DNA from: Dehalococcoidia bacterium
GTDB taxonomy: Bacteria > Chloroflexota > Dehalococcoidia > JACVQG01 > JAHKAY01
DNA length: 16,479 bases
Assembly: GCA_030740315.1 (NCBI GenBank)
Contig: JASLXN010000001.1
Location: 1-16,479, forward strand
Reading direction: 5' to 3'
The first letter of the stretch is position 1. The number at the start of each line of letters is the position of its first letter. Shown here piece by piece: positions 8,093-14,644 of this stretch. A program made the position numbers and the translations under genes. Under the pieces are notes generated by a model. That model did not search any database. It was not told the DNA's origin and saw only the letters and a program-made list of their open reading frames with translations.

Positions 8093-8160
8093 AGACGGCC
8101 TGCCCACACCGGAGTTAACCGGATAGCTGAGGAATTGCAAAACAAAGGAGGAAGAGTGCT

Positions 8161-9372
8161 ATGAGGATGGCCTTGGAGGGTGTCAAGATTCTGGAGCTTA
8201 CGGTGCTGATCAACGGCCCCTTGGGCACTGCTTTGCTTGGGGACATGGGTGCGGAGGTCATCAGGATAGAGGACTTGCCCGGCGGCGACCCGGCCCGGGC
8301 GCACCGCCTGGACGGCCTGCCCTCCCCACACCCCATCAATTACCTTATGGAGTTGCAGAGCCGGAACAAAAAATCGGTCGGGCTAGACCTGAGGCGGGAA
8401 GGGGCATCGGAGGTAGTCCACAGGTTGGTGTCCGGCGTGGACGCCTTCGTCTCCAATCTGCGGGAGGCTACCCTGAAGCGCTGGCTCCTGGACTATAATA
8501 CCCTTGCTGGTATAAACCCGGGCCTGGTGTACGCCCTGGCCACCGGATACGGCGGCCAGGGACCGGATGCCGATTTGCCCGCCCAAGACTACGGCGTTAT
8601 GGCCCGCGCTGGACTCCTGAGCGTGATAGGAGAGCCGGAAGCACCACCTCCTCCAATGGGAATGGTCGCTGTAGCAGACCATGTAGGGGCCAGTATGCTG
8701 GCGTATGGCCTCATGCTGGCCCTATTCCACAAAGAGCGCACTGGTGAAGGACAAAAGCTATATACATCATTGCTCGGAGGCCAAATCGCCCTGCAAGCGA
8801 TGGCGTTGCAGTCCTATCTCATCACTGGGGAGCACCCGCAGAATCTTAGCCGGAAGAGCATGCCCAACCCGCTGCGAAACCTGTACCAGACCGCCGATGG
8901 CAGATGGATTTGTCTGGGCATGGGTTGGAGCGACCGTTTCTGGGCTGGGTTTTGTCGGGCCATCCGGCGGGAGGAGTTGATAGCGGACAGCAGGTTCGAC
9001 TGGGCCGGGAAGCGGGCCGAAAACGCCTCAGCGCTGGTCTCCATTCTGGATCAGGTGTTCGCCACTCTGTCCTTGAACGAGTGGCTGAGCATCATGCGGG
9101 AGCACCGGCTGCCGTCGTCATCGGTAAACAGCTATGCGGAGCTGGCACAGGATCCACAGGTCTGGGAGAACGGCTATCTCACTACGGTGGAACACCCTGT
9201 CCACGGTGAACTGAAAGAGGTTGGCCTGCCGGTACAGCTCACACGGACGCCGGGCAGGGTAAGGACCCCATCGCCGGAATTGGGCCAACATACAGAGGAA
9301 GTGCTGGTGGAGATGGGCGGCTTTGGGTGGGACGAGATTACCCGGCTCAAGGAGCGGGGCGTAATCATCTGA
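8161..9372 (+). CDS. Family III CoA-transferase (CaiB/BaiF/Frc-like)
   Basis: A 403-aa family III acyl-CoA transferase, which moves CoA between carboxylic acids in the cytoplasm. The start at ATG 8161 follows AAAGGAGG (8144-8151), 9 bases away; ATG 8167 is a weaker alternative. Family marks are the N-terminal LEGVKILELT, the DMGAEVIRIE block (28-37), KKSVGLDLR (70-78), LVYALATGYGGQGP (122-135) and the catalytic aspartate, probably D173 in VAVADHVGASM, followed by ALFHKERTGEGQ. The C-terminal half has NPLRNLYQTADGRWI and a PVQLTRTPG end. It stands alone between the dead oxidoreductase and the copper locus. Substrate cannot be read from sequence; the nearby benzoyl-CoA-reductase-type genes suggest an aromatic, alicyclic or short-chain acid. 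Confidence 0.93.
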   Translation: MRMALEGVKILELTVLINGPLGTALLGDMGAEVIRIEDLPGGDPARAHRLDGLPSPHPINYLMELQSRNKKSVGLDLRREGASEVVHRLVSGVDAFVSNLREATLKRWLLDYNTLAGINPGLVYALATGYGGQGPDADLPAQDYGVMARAGLLSVIGEPEAPPPPMGMVAVADHVGASMLAYGLMLALFHKERTGEGQKLYTSLLGGQIALQAMALQSYLITGEHPQNLSRKSMPNPLRNLYQTADGRWICLGMGWSDRFWAGFCRAIRREELIADSRFDWAGKRAENASALVSILDQVFATLSLNEWLSIMREHRLPSSSVNSYAELAQDPQVWENGYLTTVEHPVHGELKEVGLPVQLTRTPGRVRTPSPELGQHTEEVLVEMGGFGWDEITRLKERGVII

Positions 9373-9675
9373 CTGCAACGCTGTAAGAGGCCGCCGCTTG
9401 ATACAGTTATGAAGGAATCCTGGGCCTGATAGCTTCTCTGACCTGCTTCCCAGCCGTCTACATAGTCCCAGTTTGCTTGATTACCATATCAACCCCGGGG
9501 ACGGAAAACATCCCGCGAAGATAGGCCGTTAAGCGAGCATTTCTTTGCCCGCCCACCTGGTGAATAGATTTGGGGGCTACGCCGTCCAGAAATAACACAC
9601 GTGTGGGAGGGAACTAACACTGCTTGCCAAGTGATCTCAGAGAGGGATCTACCCCCTCCCTTTTCGAGTAAGCAG

Positions 9676-9694
9676 TATACAGGTATGGGGTATA
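9676..9694. promoter_or_regulatory. Operator-like palindrome 1 (TATAC-N9-GTATA)
   Basis: TATACAGGTATGGGGTATA. It shares 15 of 19 positions with the second site at 9796-9814 and has the TATAC...GTATA ends expected of a CsoR-type operator. It lies about 145 bases before the csoR ATG, upstream of the promoter. Confidence 0.6.
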
Positions 9695-9765
9695 TAGAGC
9701 GGCAACGATTTGGACAGGTTTGGCACCAGGACATGCTGTACTTAACGAAACTTTGCCACGAAGAC

Positions 9766-9796
9766 TTGACATCTCGTGTTTGTCATATCTTACTAT
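9766..9796 (+). promoter_or_regulatory. Probable csoR promoter
   Basis: A perfect TTGACA (9766-9771) is followed 19 bases later by TACTAT (9791-9796). The long spacer lowers certainty about the -10. The downstream end abuts operator-like site 2, so a bound repressor would block polymerase at the -10/+1 region. Confidence 0.6.
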
Positions 9797-9814
9797 ATAC
9801 CTGTAATGGGTATA
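9796..9814. promoter_or_regulatory. Operator-like palindrome 2 (TATAC-N9-GTATA), probable CsoR site
   Basis: TATACCTGTAATGGGTATA, with TATACC/GGTATA arms that are exact complements. It overlaps the last base of the putative -10 and covers the likely start point, 25 bases before the csoR ATG. CsoR proteins usually repress their own operon through such pseudo-palindromes and leave when Cu(I) binds. Confidence 0.7.
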
Positions 9815-9839
9815 AACGAATCGCAGGAGGAGGTGGCAA

Positions 9840-10142
9840 ATGGCCCAGGTAGCCAGAACGCCACGGCGGTATAAGTATAGCCGAGACAAGAATGCTCTAC
9901 TGGCTAGGCTCAAGCGGGTAGAGGGACAGGCCAGAGGGGTGCAGCGCATGTTGGAAGGGGATCGTTATTGTGTGGATGTTGTGCAACAGCTAAATGCCAT
10001 TTCAGCAGCGGTAGATGAGGTAGCCCTGATAGTGCTGCAGAACCATATCGAAGGGTGTGTATCCGATGCCATCAAAGAGGGAGTCGGGGAGGAGTGCATC
10101 GGCGAACTGATGGATGTCATGAGGCGGGCTATAGGCCGCTGA
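9840..10142 (+). CDS. csoR: Copper-sensing transcriptional repressor CsoR
   Basis: A 100-aa all-helical repressor of the CsoR/RcnR (DUF156) family that releases DNA when it binds Cu(I). The family opening RLKRVEGQARGVQRMLE is at 23-39. The Cu(I) triad is C44, H69 and C73, with the same 25- and 4-residue spacing as Mycobacterium tuberculosis CsoR (C36, H61, C65). The second-shell Tyr and Glu of that protein (Y35, E81) also match Y43 and E89. This argues for Cu(I) and against Ni/Co (RcnR) or persulfide (CstR) sensing. Two operator-like sites and a promoter lie just upstream, an AGGAGGAGG ribosome site precedes the ATG, and copA follows. Autorepression of the csoR-copA operon is the likely control. 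Confidence 0.95.
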   Translation: MAQVARTPRRYKYSRDKNALLARLKRVEGQARGVQRMLEGDRYCVDVVQQLNAISAAVDEVALIVLQNHIEGCVSDAIKEGVGEECIGELMDVMRRAIGR

Positions 10143-10158
10143 GGACTGGAGCACACAA

Positions 10159-10326
10159 ATGAGCAGGGAAATCCAGCGCGGAAACTGGACGTATTACATC
10201 TGCAAGGCATGCGGTTTCGCCTATACCGAAGAGAAATAGGCACAGGACAGCGAGGAGTTCTGCACGGGGTGCCATGGCTGCTCAATTGAGATAACCCAGC
10301 ATACTATGAAGATGCCGGAGGAGTAA
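10159..10326 (+). pseudogene. Small zinc-ribbon-like frame between csoR and copA, interrupted by in-frame TAG
   Basis: From ATG 10159 a single frame runs to TAA 10324-10326, broken once by TAG at 10237-10239 (codon 27). The first part is 26 aa with a Cys knuckle CKAC after an aromatic stretch (WTYYI). The part after the TAG is 28 aa with CTGCHGC. Together they look like a ~55-aa rubredoxin/zinc-ribbon-type protein with paired CxxC knuckles. The frame begins 16 bases after csoR and its final stop is 4 bases before the copA ATG, which is gene-like spacing. It may be a recent nonsense mutation, a sequencing error or a read-through gene. A metal-binding helper of the copper operon is a guess. I do not recognise a named family. 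Confidence 0.55.
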
Positions 10327-10330
10327 ATAG

Positions 10331-12940
10331 ATGGCTGAAACGGCGAATAGTCACCCGCGGCAAGACAACTCCCTAGGACAGGAAAAGGTGGTCATACCGG
10401 TTACCGGTATGACCTGCGCCTTTTGCGTGGCCCATGTTACCCAGGCGCTGGAAGAGGTGCCTGGGGTGAAGGGGGTCCAGGTAAATCTGGTCACGGAGCA
10501 GGCATCGGTAGAATTCGAGCCCGGCCGCATCGGCCTGGGCGATCTGGAGAAGGCCATCCGTGACACAGGCTACAGGGTGGGCTGGGACACCGCACTGCTC
10601 CAAATCACCGGTTTGACCTGTGCCTCCTGCGTGGGGAAGATACAGGCGGAGGTAGGGGATCTGCCGGGGGTCTCCAAAATCGCGGTAAACCTGACTTCGA
10701 GCACGGGGAGAGTTGAATACCTTTCCAGCGTTATCGGCATCAAGGAAATCAAAAGCGCGATACAGGGCCTGGGCTACGGTGCAGAGGAGAAGTTGGAGGG
10801 CGAGGCCGCCCAGGACCGAGAGAGACAGGAGAGGCAGCGAGAAATCCGCCGCCAACTCATTAACCTGCTCATCGCGGCCACGCTGGGGATGGCGGTGATG
10901 GCGGGCATGCTCCAGCCCTACTGGTTACTGCCTCGTATTGTGCCGGATTGGATGAACAACAAGGTATTTCTGTTCGTACTTACCACGCCCATCGTCTTGG
11001 GGCCGGGCCGGCAGTTCTTTGTCAACTCTTTTAAAGGGTTGAGGAGGGGCATCACCGATATGAACTTGCTCTATGCTACCGGAATAGGGGCGGCATATCT
11101 CATCGCAGCCATAAACACCTTCCTGCCCGATGCCGGCTTCGGCGGCAAGGATGCCACCTTTTACGAGGCGGCAGCCCTGCTGACGGCCTTCATCATCTTG
11201 GGCCGCTACTTAGAGGTGGTCACCCGGGGGCGCACATCAGAGGCCATCCGCAAGCTGATGAGCCTCCAGCCAAAGAAGGCATGGGTTCTCCGGGAAGGGG
11301 AGGAGGTGGAGGTCCACGTAGATGAGGTGCAGGTAAACGATACAGTTATCGTCCGCCCCGGGGAGAGCCTCCCTGTGGACGGTGTGGTGAGAGAGGGGTA
11401 CTCCGCGGTGGACGAGGCCATGTTCACCGGGGAGAGCCTCCCCGTGGAGAAGAAGCCGAGGGACGAAGTTATCGGGGGCACCATGAACAAGACCGGCACT
11501 TTCCGCTTCCAGGCCACCCGGGTGGGCGGGGAGACCGCGCTCTCCCAGATTATCCAGACAGTGGAGAACGCCCAGCTCAGCAAACCCCCTATCCAGCGCT
11601 TGGCCGATACGGTGGCTGGGCACTTTATCCTGGGCGTCCACCTGCTTGCACTGGCGGTGTTCCTGTTCTGGTTCTTCCTCGGCTTCGACTGGTGGTTTAT
11701 ACCTGAGAGCCGTCTTATGCTCACCCCATATATCCTGACCAGTCTGGGCGTCTTCGGATTTGCCCTCCTCTCCTCCATAACCGTACTGGTCATCTCCTGC
11801 CCCTGTGCCGTGGGTCTGGCCACTCCTAGCGCTATCATGGCCGGCACCGGCAAGGGTGCGGATTACGGCATACTTTTCAAGGGCGGCGACGCTTTGGAGG
11901 CCTCCAGCAAGCTCACCACCATCGTGTTCGACAAGACGGGCACCCTGACCCGAGGCGAGGCCTCGGTTACCGATGTGGTGGCGGTGGGACTAATGGAGGA
12001 GGAGGCCCTGCAGATGGCCGCCGTGGCCGAGAAGAACTCGGAGCATCCCCTTGGCGAGGCCATAGTGAGGGCCGCCCTGGGGCGGGGGACAGAGGTGCCC
12101 GACGCCGACACCTTTGAGGCAATCCCCGGACATGGAGTATCGGCCCGCTGGAACGGGCAGGACATAATGCTGGGCAACCGCAAGCTTATGGCGGAGCAGG
12201 GTGTCGCCATGGGCGACCTCCTGTCACGGGCCGAAGATATGGAGAATGAAGGCAAGACGGCCATGTTCCTGGCCGCCGACGGCCAGAGTAGGGGCATCAT
12301 CGCCGTGGCCGATACTTTGAAGGCCAACTCGGCTCAGGCTGTAGGCATCCTGAGGAGGATAGGCTTGGAAGTGGCCATGATAACCGGGGACAACCGGCGC
12401 ACCGCTGAGGCCATAGCCGGCCAACTGGGTATGGATACGGTGTTGGCCGAGGTGCTGCCTCAGGACAAGGCTATCGAAGTGCAGAGGCTTCAGGGGCAGG
12501 GGAAACGGGTGGCCATGGTTGGAGACGGTATTAACGACGCTCCGGCCTTGGCCCAGGCCGATGTGGGCATAGCTATAGGCTCCGGCACCGACGTGACCAA
12601 GGAGACGGGACATGTCATCCTGATGAAGGACGACCTCTTGGATGTCATTACGGCCATCCAGGTGGGCAGGGCCACCATGAAGAATGTGAAACAGAACCTG
12701 TTCTGGGCCTTCTCCTATAACACGGCGGCCATCCCTTTGGGCATGGGTGTCATCTATCCCTTCACCGGCCTGATGGTAAGCCCAGAACTGGCTGCCTTGT
12801 TGATGGCTATGAGCTCTGTCACCGTAACACTTAACGCACTACGGCTCAAGGGGTTTGTGCCTGGTATTAAAAAGGGTCCTCCGGGCAGGAGTGTGGAGAT
12901 GGAACTACGCCCGGCTCCGGCAGAACAGAAGGCAGGTTAG
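10331..12940 (+). CDS. copA: Cu(I)-exporting P1B-type ATPase CopA
   Basis: An 869-aa membrane pump that uses ATP to expel Cu(I) from the cytoplasm. Two N-terminal heavy-metal-associated domains carry GMTCAFC (C29, C32) and GLTCASC (C97, C100). Eight membrane helices follow, starting near residue 173. Catalytic marks are TGES (366-369) in the actuator domain, the membrane CPC (C490-P491-C492), the phosphorylated Asp534 in DKTGT, H572-P573 in the nucleotide domain, and GDGIND (731-736). Helices 7 and 8 have YN (FSYNTAAIP) and MSS (LLMAMSSVTV), the P1B-1 signature for Cu(I)/Ag(I). ATG 10331 has GGAGGAG 7 bases upstream. The gene is the third frame of the csoR operon, with a 72-aa membrane protein following 8 bases after its stop. 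Its 5' coding end contains a perfect palindrome. Confidence 0.97.
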   Translation: MAETANSHPRQDNSLGQEKVVIPVTGMTCAFCVAHVTQALEEVPGVKGVQVNLVTEQASVEFEPGRIGLGDLEKAIRDTGYRVGWDTALLQITGLTCASCVGKIQAEVGDLPGVSKIAVNLTSSTGRVEYLSSVIGIKEIKSAIQGLGYGAEEKLEGEAAQDRERQERQREIRRQLINLLIAATLGMAVMAGMLQPYWLLPRIVPDWMNNKVFLFVLTTPIVLGPGRQFFVNSFKGLRRGITDMNLLYATGIGAAYLIAAINTFLPDAGFGGKDATFYEAAALLTAFIILGRYLEVVTRGRTSEAIRKLMSLQPKKAWVLREGEEVEVHVDEVQVNDTVIVRPGESLPVDGVVREGYSAVDEAMFTGESLPVEKKPRDEVIGGTMNKTGTFRFQATRVGGETALSQIIQTVENAQLSKPPIQRLADTVAGHFILGVHLLALAVFLFWFFLGFDWWFIPESRLMLTPYILTSLGVFGFALLSSITVLVISCPCAVGLATPSAIMAGTGKGADYGILFKGGDALEASSKLTTIVFDKTGTLTRGEASVTDVVAVGLMEEEALQMAAVAEKNSEHPLGEAIVRAALGRGTEVPDADTFEAIPGHGVSARWNGQDIMLGNRKLMAEQGVAMGDLLSRAEDMENEGKTAMFLAADGQSRGIIAVADTLKANSAQAVGILRRIGLEVAMITGDNRRTAEAIAGQLGMDTVLAEVLPQDKAIEVQRLQGQGKRVAMVGDGINDAPALAQADVGIAIGSGTDVTKETGHVILMKDDLLDVITAIQVGRATMKNVKQNLFWAFSYNTAAIPLGMGVIYPFTGLMVSPELAALLMAMSSVTVTLNALRLKGFVPGIKKGPPGRSVEMELRPAPAEQKAG
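10390..10414. repeat. 25-bp perfect palindrome inside the 5' end of copA
   Basis: Twelve-base arms (10390-10401 and 10403-10414) are exact complements around one central T. The core 10393-10411 is CATACCGGTTACCGGTATG, an ATAC-N9-GTAT pattern matching the two sites before csoR. It encodes VIPVTGMT just before the first copper-binding cysteine, so part of it is fixed by protein needs. Confidence 0.85.
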
Positions 12941-12948
12941 GAGGCGGT

Positions 12949-13167
12949 ATGGCTGAGGACTATCTGAAAAAGGCACTAAGGGTGAGCTATTTGGTGAGCT
13001 TCGGTTTTTCACTGGTGCTGGGTGTGGGTTTCTTCCTGCTCACCAGTCTCACCGGGGACTACGAGGTGCTTGCCCGGTACGGGGGAGGGGGCTGGGTATT
13101 CCTGCTGGCCAACATCATCGCTCTGCCCACCGTAACCCCGGTTATGAAGCGAAGGTACCGTGAATAA
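12949..13167 (+). CDS. Small two-helix membrane protein of the copper operon
   Basis: A 72-aa protein I do not recognise. It has a short charged N-terminus (AEDYLKKALR), a hydrophobic helix at about 13-33, a loop with TGDYE and a run of glycines (44-48), a second helix at about 48-64 and a basic tail (KRRYRE). The ATG has TAGGAGG 4 bases upstream, and that sequence includes the copA stop codon, so translation is tightly linked to copA. There are no cysteines and only three methionines, so a classic copper chaperone such as CopZ is unlikely. It might assist or stabilise the pump in the membrane; that is inference from position only. Confidence 0.75.
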   Translation: MAEDYLKKALRVSYLVSFGFSLVLGVGFFLLTSLTGDYEVLARYGGGGWVFLLANIIALPTVTPVMKRRYRE

Positions 13168-13193
13168 GGCGTGGTTAGCATCCCTTGGCCTAA

Positions 13194-13349
13194 CCTGCTT
13201 GCCGAAAAAGTCGCCTGTTCATCAGCGTGGGTTAGGTGGCCTTCGCCGTGCTCCTTACCGTTATCCTGGTAGGGCCGTACCCGGGGTGGAGCGAGGCCGT
13301 TACCGGCCGTATCCGTAGCGCCAGCGCAGACCTGTTGGTGCGGCAGTAG
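13194..13349 (+). pseudogene. Decayed membrane-peptide frame with in-frame TAG
   Basis: One frame reads CRKSRLFISVG, TAG at 13233-13235, then VAFAVLLTVILVGPYPGW and a polar tail to TAG at 13347-13349. The basic start followed by a hydrophobic helix on both sides of the stop looks like a membrane-anchor peptide broken by one nonsense codon. No start codon or ribosome site is evident. GTG 13236 could start a 37-aa peptide, but this is weak. Confidence 0.3.
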
Positions 13350-13558
13350 GGTTCTACGGACATGTTTCGCAGTGTTTCCTACCTGCCCGCCTCTGTATAT
13401 TGGGAGTTGCGTTCTTTGGAAATGGTGGGATATGTTAGCCTCTTTGACTGTAAGCAGAAGACCGGATAACTGACAGTACTCACATAACCTCGTGTGGTCG
13501 CCCCCCCAAGGGGTCTCGGGCGCGTCTCCAGTGCTTCAGGCCCTTAACGTTAAAAGAA

Positions 13559-13587
13559 TTGTCAATCAGTTCAATTCAGGCTATCCT
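13559..13587 (+). promoter_or_regulatory. Probable cytochrome c promoter
   Basis: TTGTCA (13559-13564), 17-base spacer, TATCCT (13582-13587). It lies about 60 bases before the ATG in an AT-richer stretch, just after a TTAACGTTAA palindrome (13544-13553). Confidence 0.5.
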
Positions 13588-13645
13588 TAAGAAGGCATAA
13601 TTTAGCCAATATATCCGTTATCAGTGAGTACTTAAAGGAGGCCGG

Positions 13646-14041
13646 ATGATTAAGACATGGTATGTTGGTGTGGTGGTGGCTGCGGTGTTCCTAATAGTAG
13701 CGGCCTGCGGTGGAGGGGAGACCTCTGCCCCCGCACATGACGACGGAAGCTTGACAGATGCCGGTAGGGAGCTATTCACTAGTCAGGGCTGCGCTGCTTG
13801 CCACACGGCTGGTGGTGTCGGTGCGGATGTTGGGCCCTCTCTTGACGGCCTGTTCGGGACCCAGCGGGAACTCGCCAGTGGAGAAACCGTGACTGCTGAC
13901 GCCGGATATATAATGGAGTCGATAAAAACTCCGGCCGTCAAGGTGACCAAGGGCTTTCCAGAGGGTCTTATGCCTCCCTTCGACCAGCTTTCCAGCAACG
14001 AGGTACACCAGCTTGTTCACTTCATTGAGAGCTTGAAGTAA
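13646..14041 (+). CDS. Lipid-anchored mono-haem cytochrome c
   Basis: A 131-aa exported class I cytochrome c. A hydrophobic signal (about 6-18) ends in a lipobox VAAC, so C21 would carry the lipid anchor on the outer face of the membrane, with a Gly/Ser/Ala linker after it. The haem site is CAACH (C49, C52, H53) in LFTSQGCAACHT; the likely sixth ligand is M109 in GLMPPF. The segment from SIKTPAVKV to MPPF resembles the haem domain fused to cytochrome oxidase subunit II, so it may deliver electrons to a copper-containing terminal oxidase or other periplasmic enzyme. ATG 13646 follows AAAGGAGG (13634-13641). It is a single-gene unit with its own promoter, between the copper operon and perR. The redox partner is not in the window. 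Confidence 0.93.
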   Translation: MIKTWYVGVVVAAVFLIVAACGGGETSAPAHDDGSLTDAGRELFTSQGCAACHTAGGVGADVGPSLDGLFGTQRELASGETVTADAGYIMESIKTPAVKVTKGFPEGLMPPFDQLSSNEVHQLVHFIESLK

Positions 14042-14089
14042 ACACACTCCAGTTGGATACCGGGGCTGGCCGGTTGACCTGGTTTCAGA

Positions 14090-14119
14090 TTGACGGAACA
14101 GAATAGAGCAGTCTATAAT
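14090..14119 (+). promoter_or_regulatory. perR promoter
   Basis: TTGACG (14090-14095), 18-base spacer, perfect TATAAT (14114-14119). The predicted start is near 14126, giving a short leader. The -10 is part of CTATAAT, which looks like half of a Per box, but the second half is poor. Confidence 0.65.
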
Positions 14120-14162
14120 ATCAGCAATTAAGGCGTAATAGTAATGAAGGCTGTAAAGCGAT

Positions 14163-14537
14163 ATGCGTAAGACGTTTCAACGGCAGGTAATCTTGGAGGA
14201 GTTGCGGGTCACCAAGGATCACCCGCGGGCGGCGGAGCTATATGCAAGGGTCCGTCACCGCATCCCCACCGTATCCTTCGGGACGGTGTACCGCAACCTC
14301 CGCATGCTGAGGGACCAGGGACTCATCCAGGAGCTTACGCTTGGGGATGAGGCATCCCGTTGGGATGGCAATTACAGCTTGCACTATCACTTCACCTGCC
14401 AGAACTGCGGCCAGGTACAGGACTTGGAGGTGGAGCCGGACTCACGTTGGGAGGCGAAGATTGAGTGCCTTACAGGACTGGCAATCAACCACCACAGGGC
14501 CGAATTCTACGGCCTGTGCTCAGATTGCCGGAACTAA
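14163..14537 (+). CDS. perR: Peroxide-responsive Fur-family regulator PerR
   Basis: A 124-aa Fur-family repressor. The winged helix contains TVSFGTVYRNLRML (36-49). With a constant offset of 17 residues, all five regulatory metal ligands of Bacillus subtilis PerR are present: H20, D68, H74, H76 and D87 (H37, D85, H91, H93, D104). So are the four structural-zinc cysteines C79, C82, C119 and C122 (C96, C99, C136, C139). The Asp at 87 is typical of PerR; Fur usually has Glu there. Such proteins sense H2O2 through iron-catalysed oxidation of the two histidines. It is shorter at the N-terminus than Bacillus PerR. An in-frame TAA at 14154-14156 rules out an upstream start. No strong ribosome site is seen. 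Control of the neighbouring cytochrome or copper genes is possible but not shown. Confidence 0.88.
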   Translation: MRKTFQRQVILEELRVTKDHPRAAELYARVRHRIPTVSFGTVYRNLRMLRDQGLIQELTLGDEASRWDGNYSLHYHFTCQNCGQVQDLEVEPDSRWEAKIECLTGLAINHHRAEFYGLCSDCRN

Positions 14538-14562
14538 TCCGCTGTCCCCGTTTGGGCAAGAA

Positions 14563-14591
14563 TTGACTATACTTCCCTGCCATGGTACAAT
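14563..14591 (+). promoter_or_regulatory. Promoter of the bcrC-bcrB operon
   Basis: TTGACT (14563-14568), exactly 17 bases, TACAAT (14586-14591): five of six matches to each consensus hexamer. The leader to ATG 14645 is about 47 bases. No operator is obvious. Confidence 0.7.
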
Positions 14592-14644
14592 GCCCCCCTT
14601 GACCTAGGTGTGTCTCATCGAAGTAGCTGGAGGAAGGACGCCTT

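Larger units (their letters stand above)
9373..9839. other. Non-coding leader region between CoA-transferase and csoR
   Basis: No convincing gene is seen in any frame. A GGGAGGG (9605-9611) can pair with CCCTCCC (9654-9660), which is followed by TTTT; a nearer GAGGG (9642-9646) could pair with the same CCCTC. This might be a weak terminator for the CoA-transferase. The right half holds two operator-like palindromes and the csoR promoter. Confidence 0.6.
13168..13645. other. Gap after the copper operon
   Basis: No intact gene is seen. GGTTAG (13173-13178), CCTAACC (13189-13195) and GGTTAGG (13230-13236) could form alternative stems. A decayed membrane-peptide frame lies at 13194-13349. A 35-codon frame at 13362-13469 has no ribosome site or recognisable content. 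The right end holds the cytochrome promoter. Confidence 0.6.

Noticed and set aside
9614..9949. 111-aa minus-strand frame across the csoR leader
   Set aside because: It overlaps the csoR promoter, operators and coding start, and its residues show no family pattern.
10237..10239. TAG as a pyrrolysine codon in the zinc-ribbon frame
   Set aside because: TAG is the normal stop for 6 of 13 intact genes with a visible end here (tyrS, serA, DUF1015, ligA, pth, copA), so wholesale recoding is unlikely. No pyl gene is in the window.
13362..13469. 35-codon plus-strand frame in the gap before the cytochrome gene
   Set aside because: No ribosome-binding site, no family likeness, and a length expected by chance.
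13499..13522. CGCCC...GGGCG stem as a terminator
   Set aside because: The stem is only 5 bp with a 14-base loop and no following T-run.
14113..14127. Full Per box over the perR promoter
   Set aside because: Only the left half (CTATAAT) fits the consensus TTATAAT; the right half TCAGCAA does not, so autoregulation is not supported by sequence alone.
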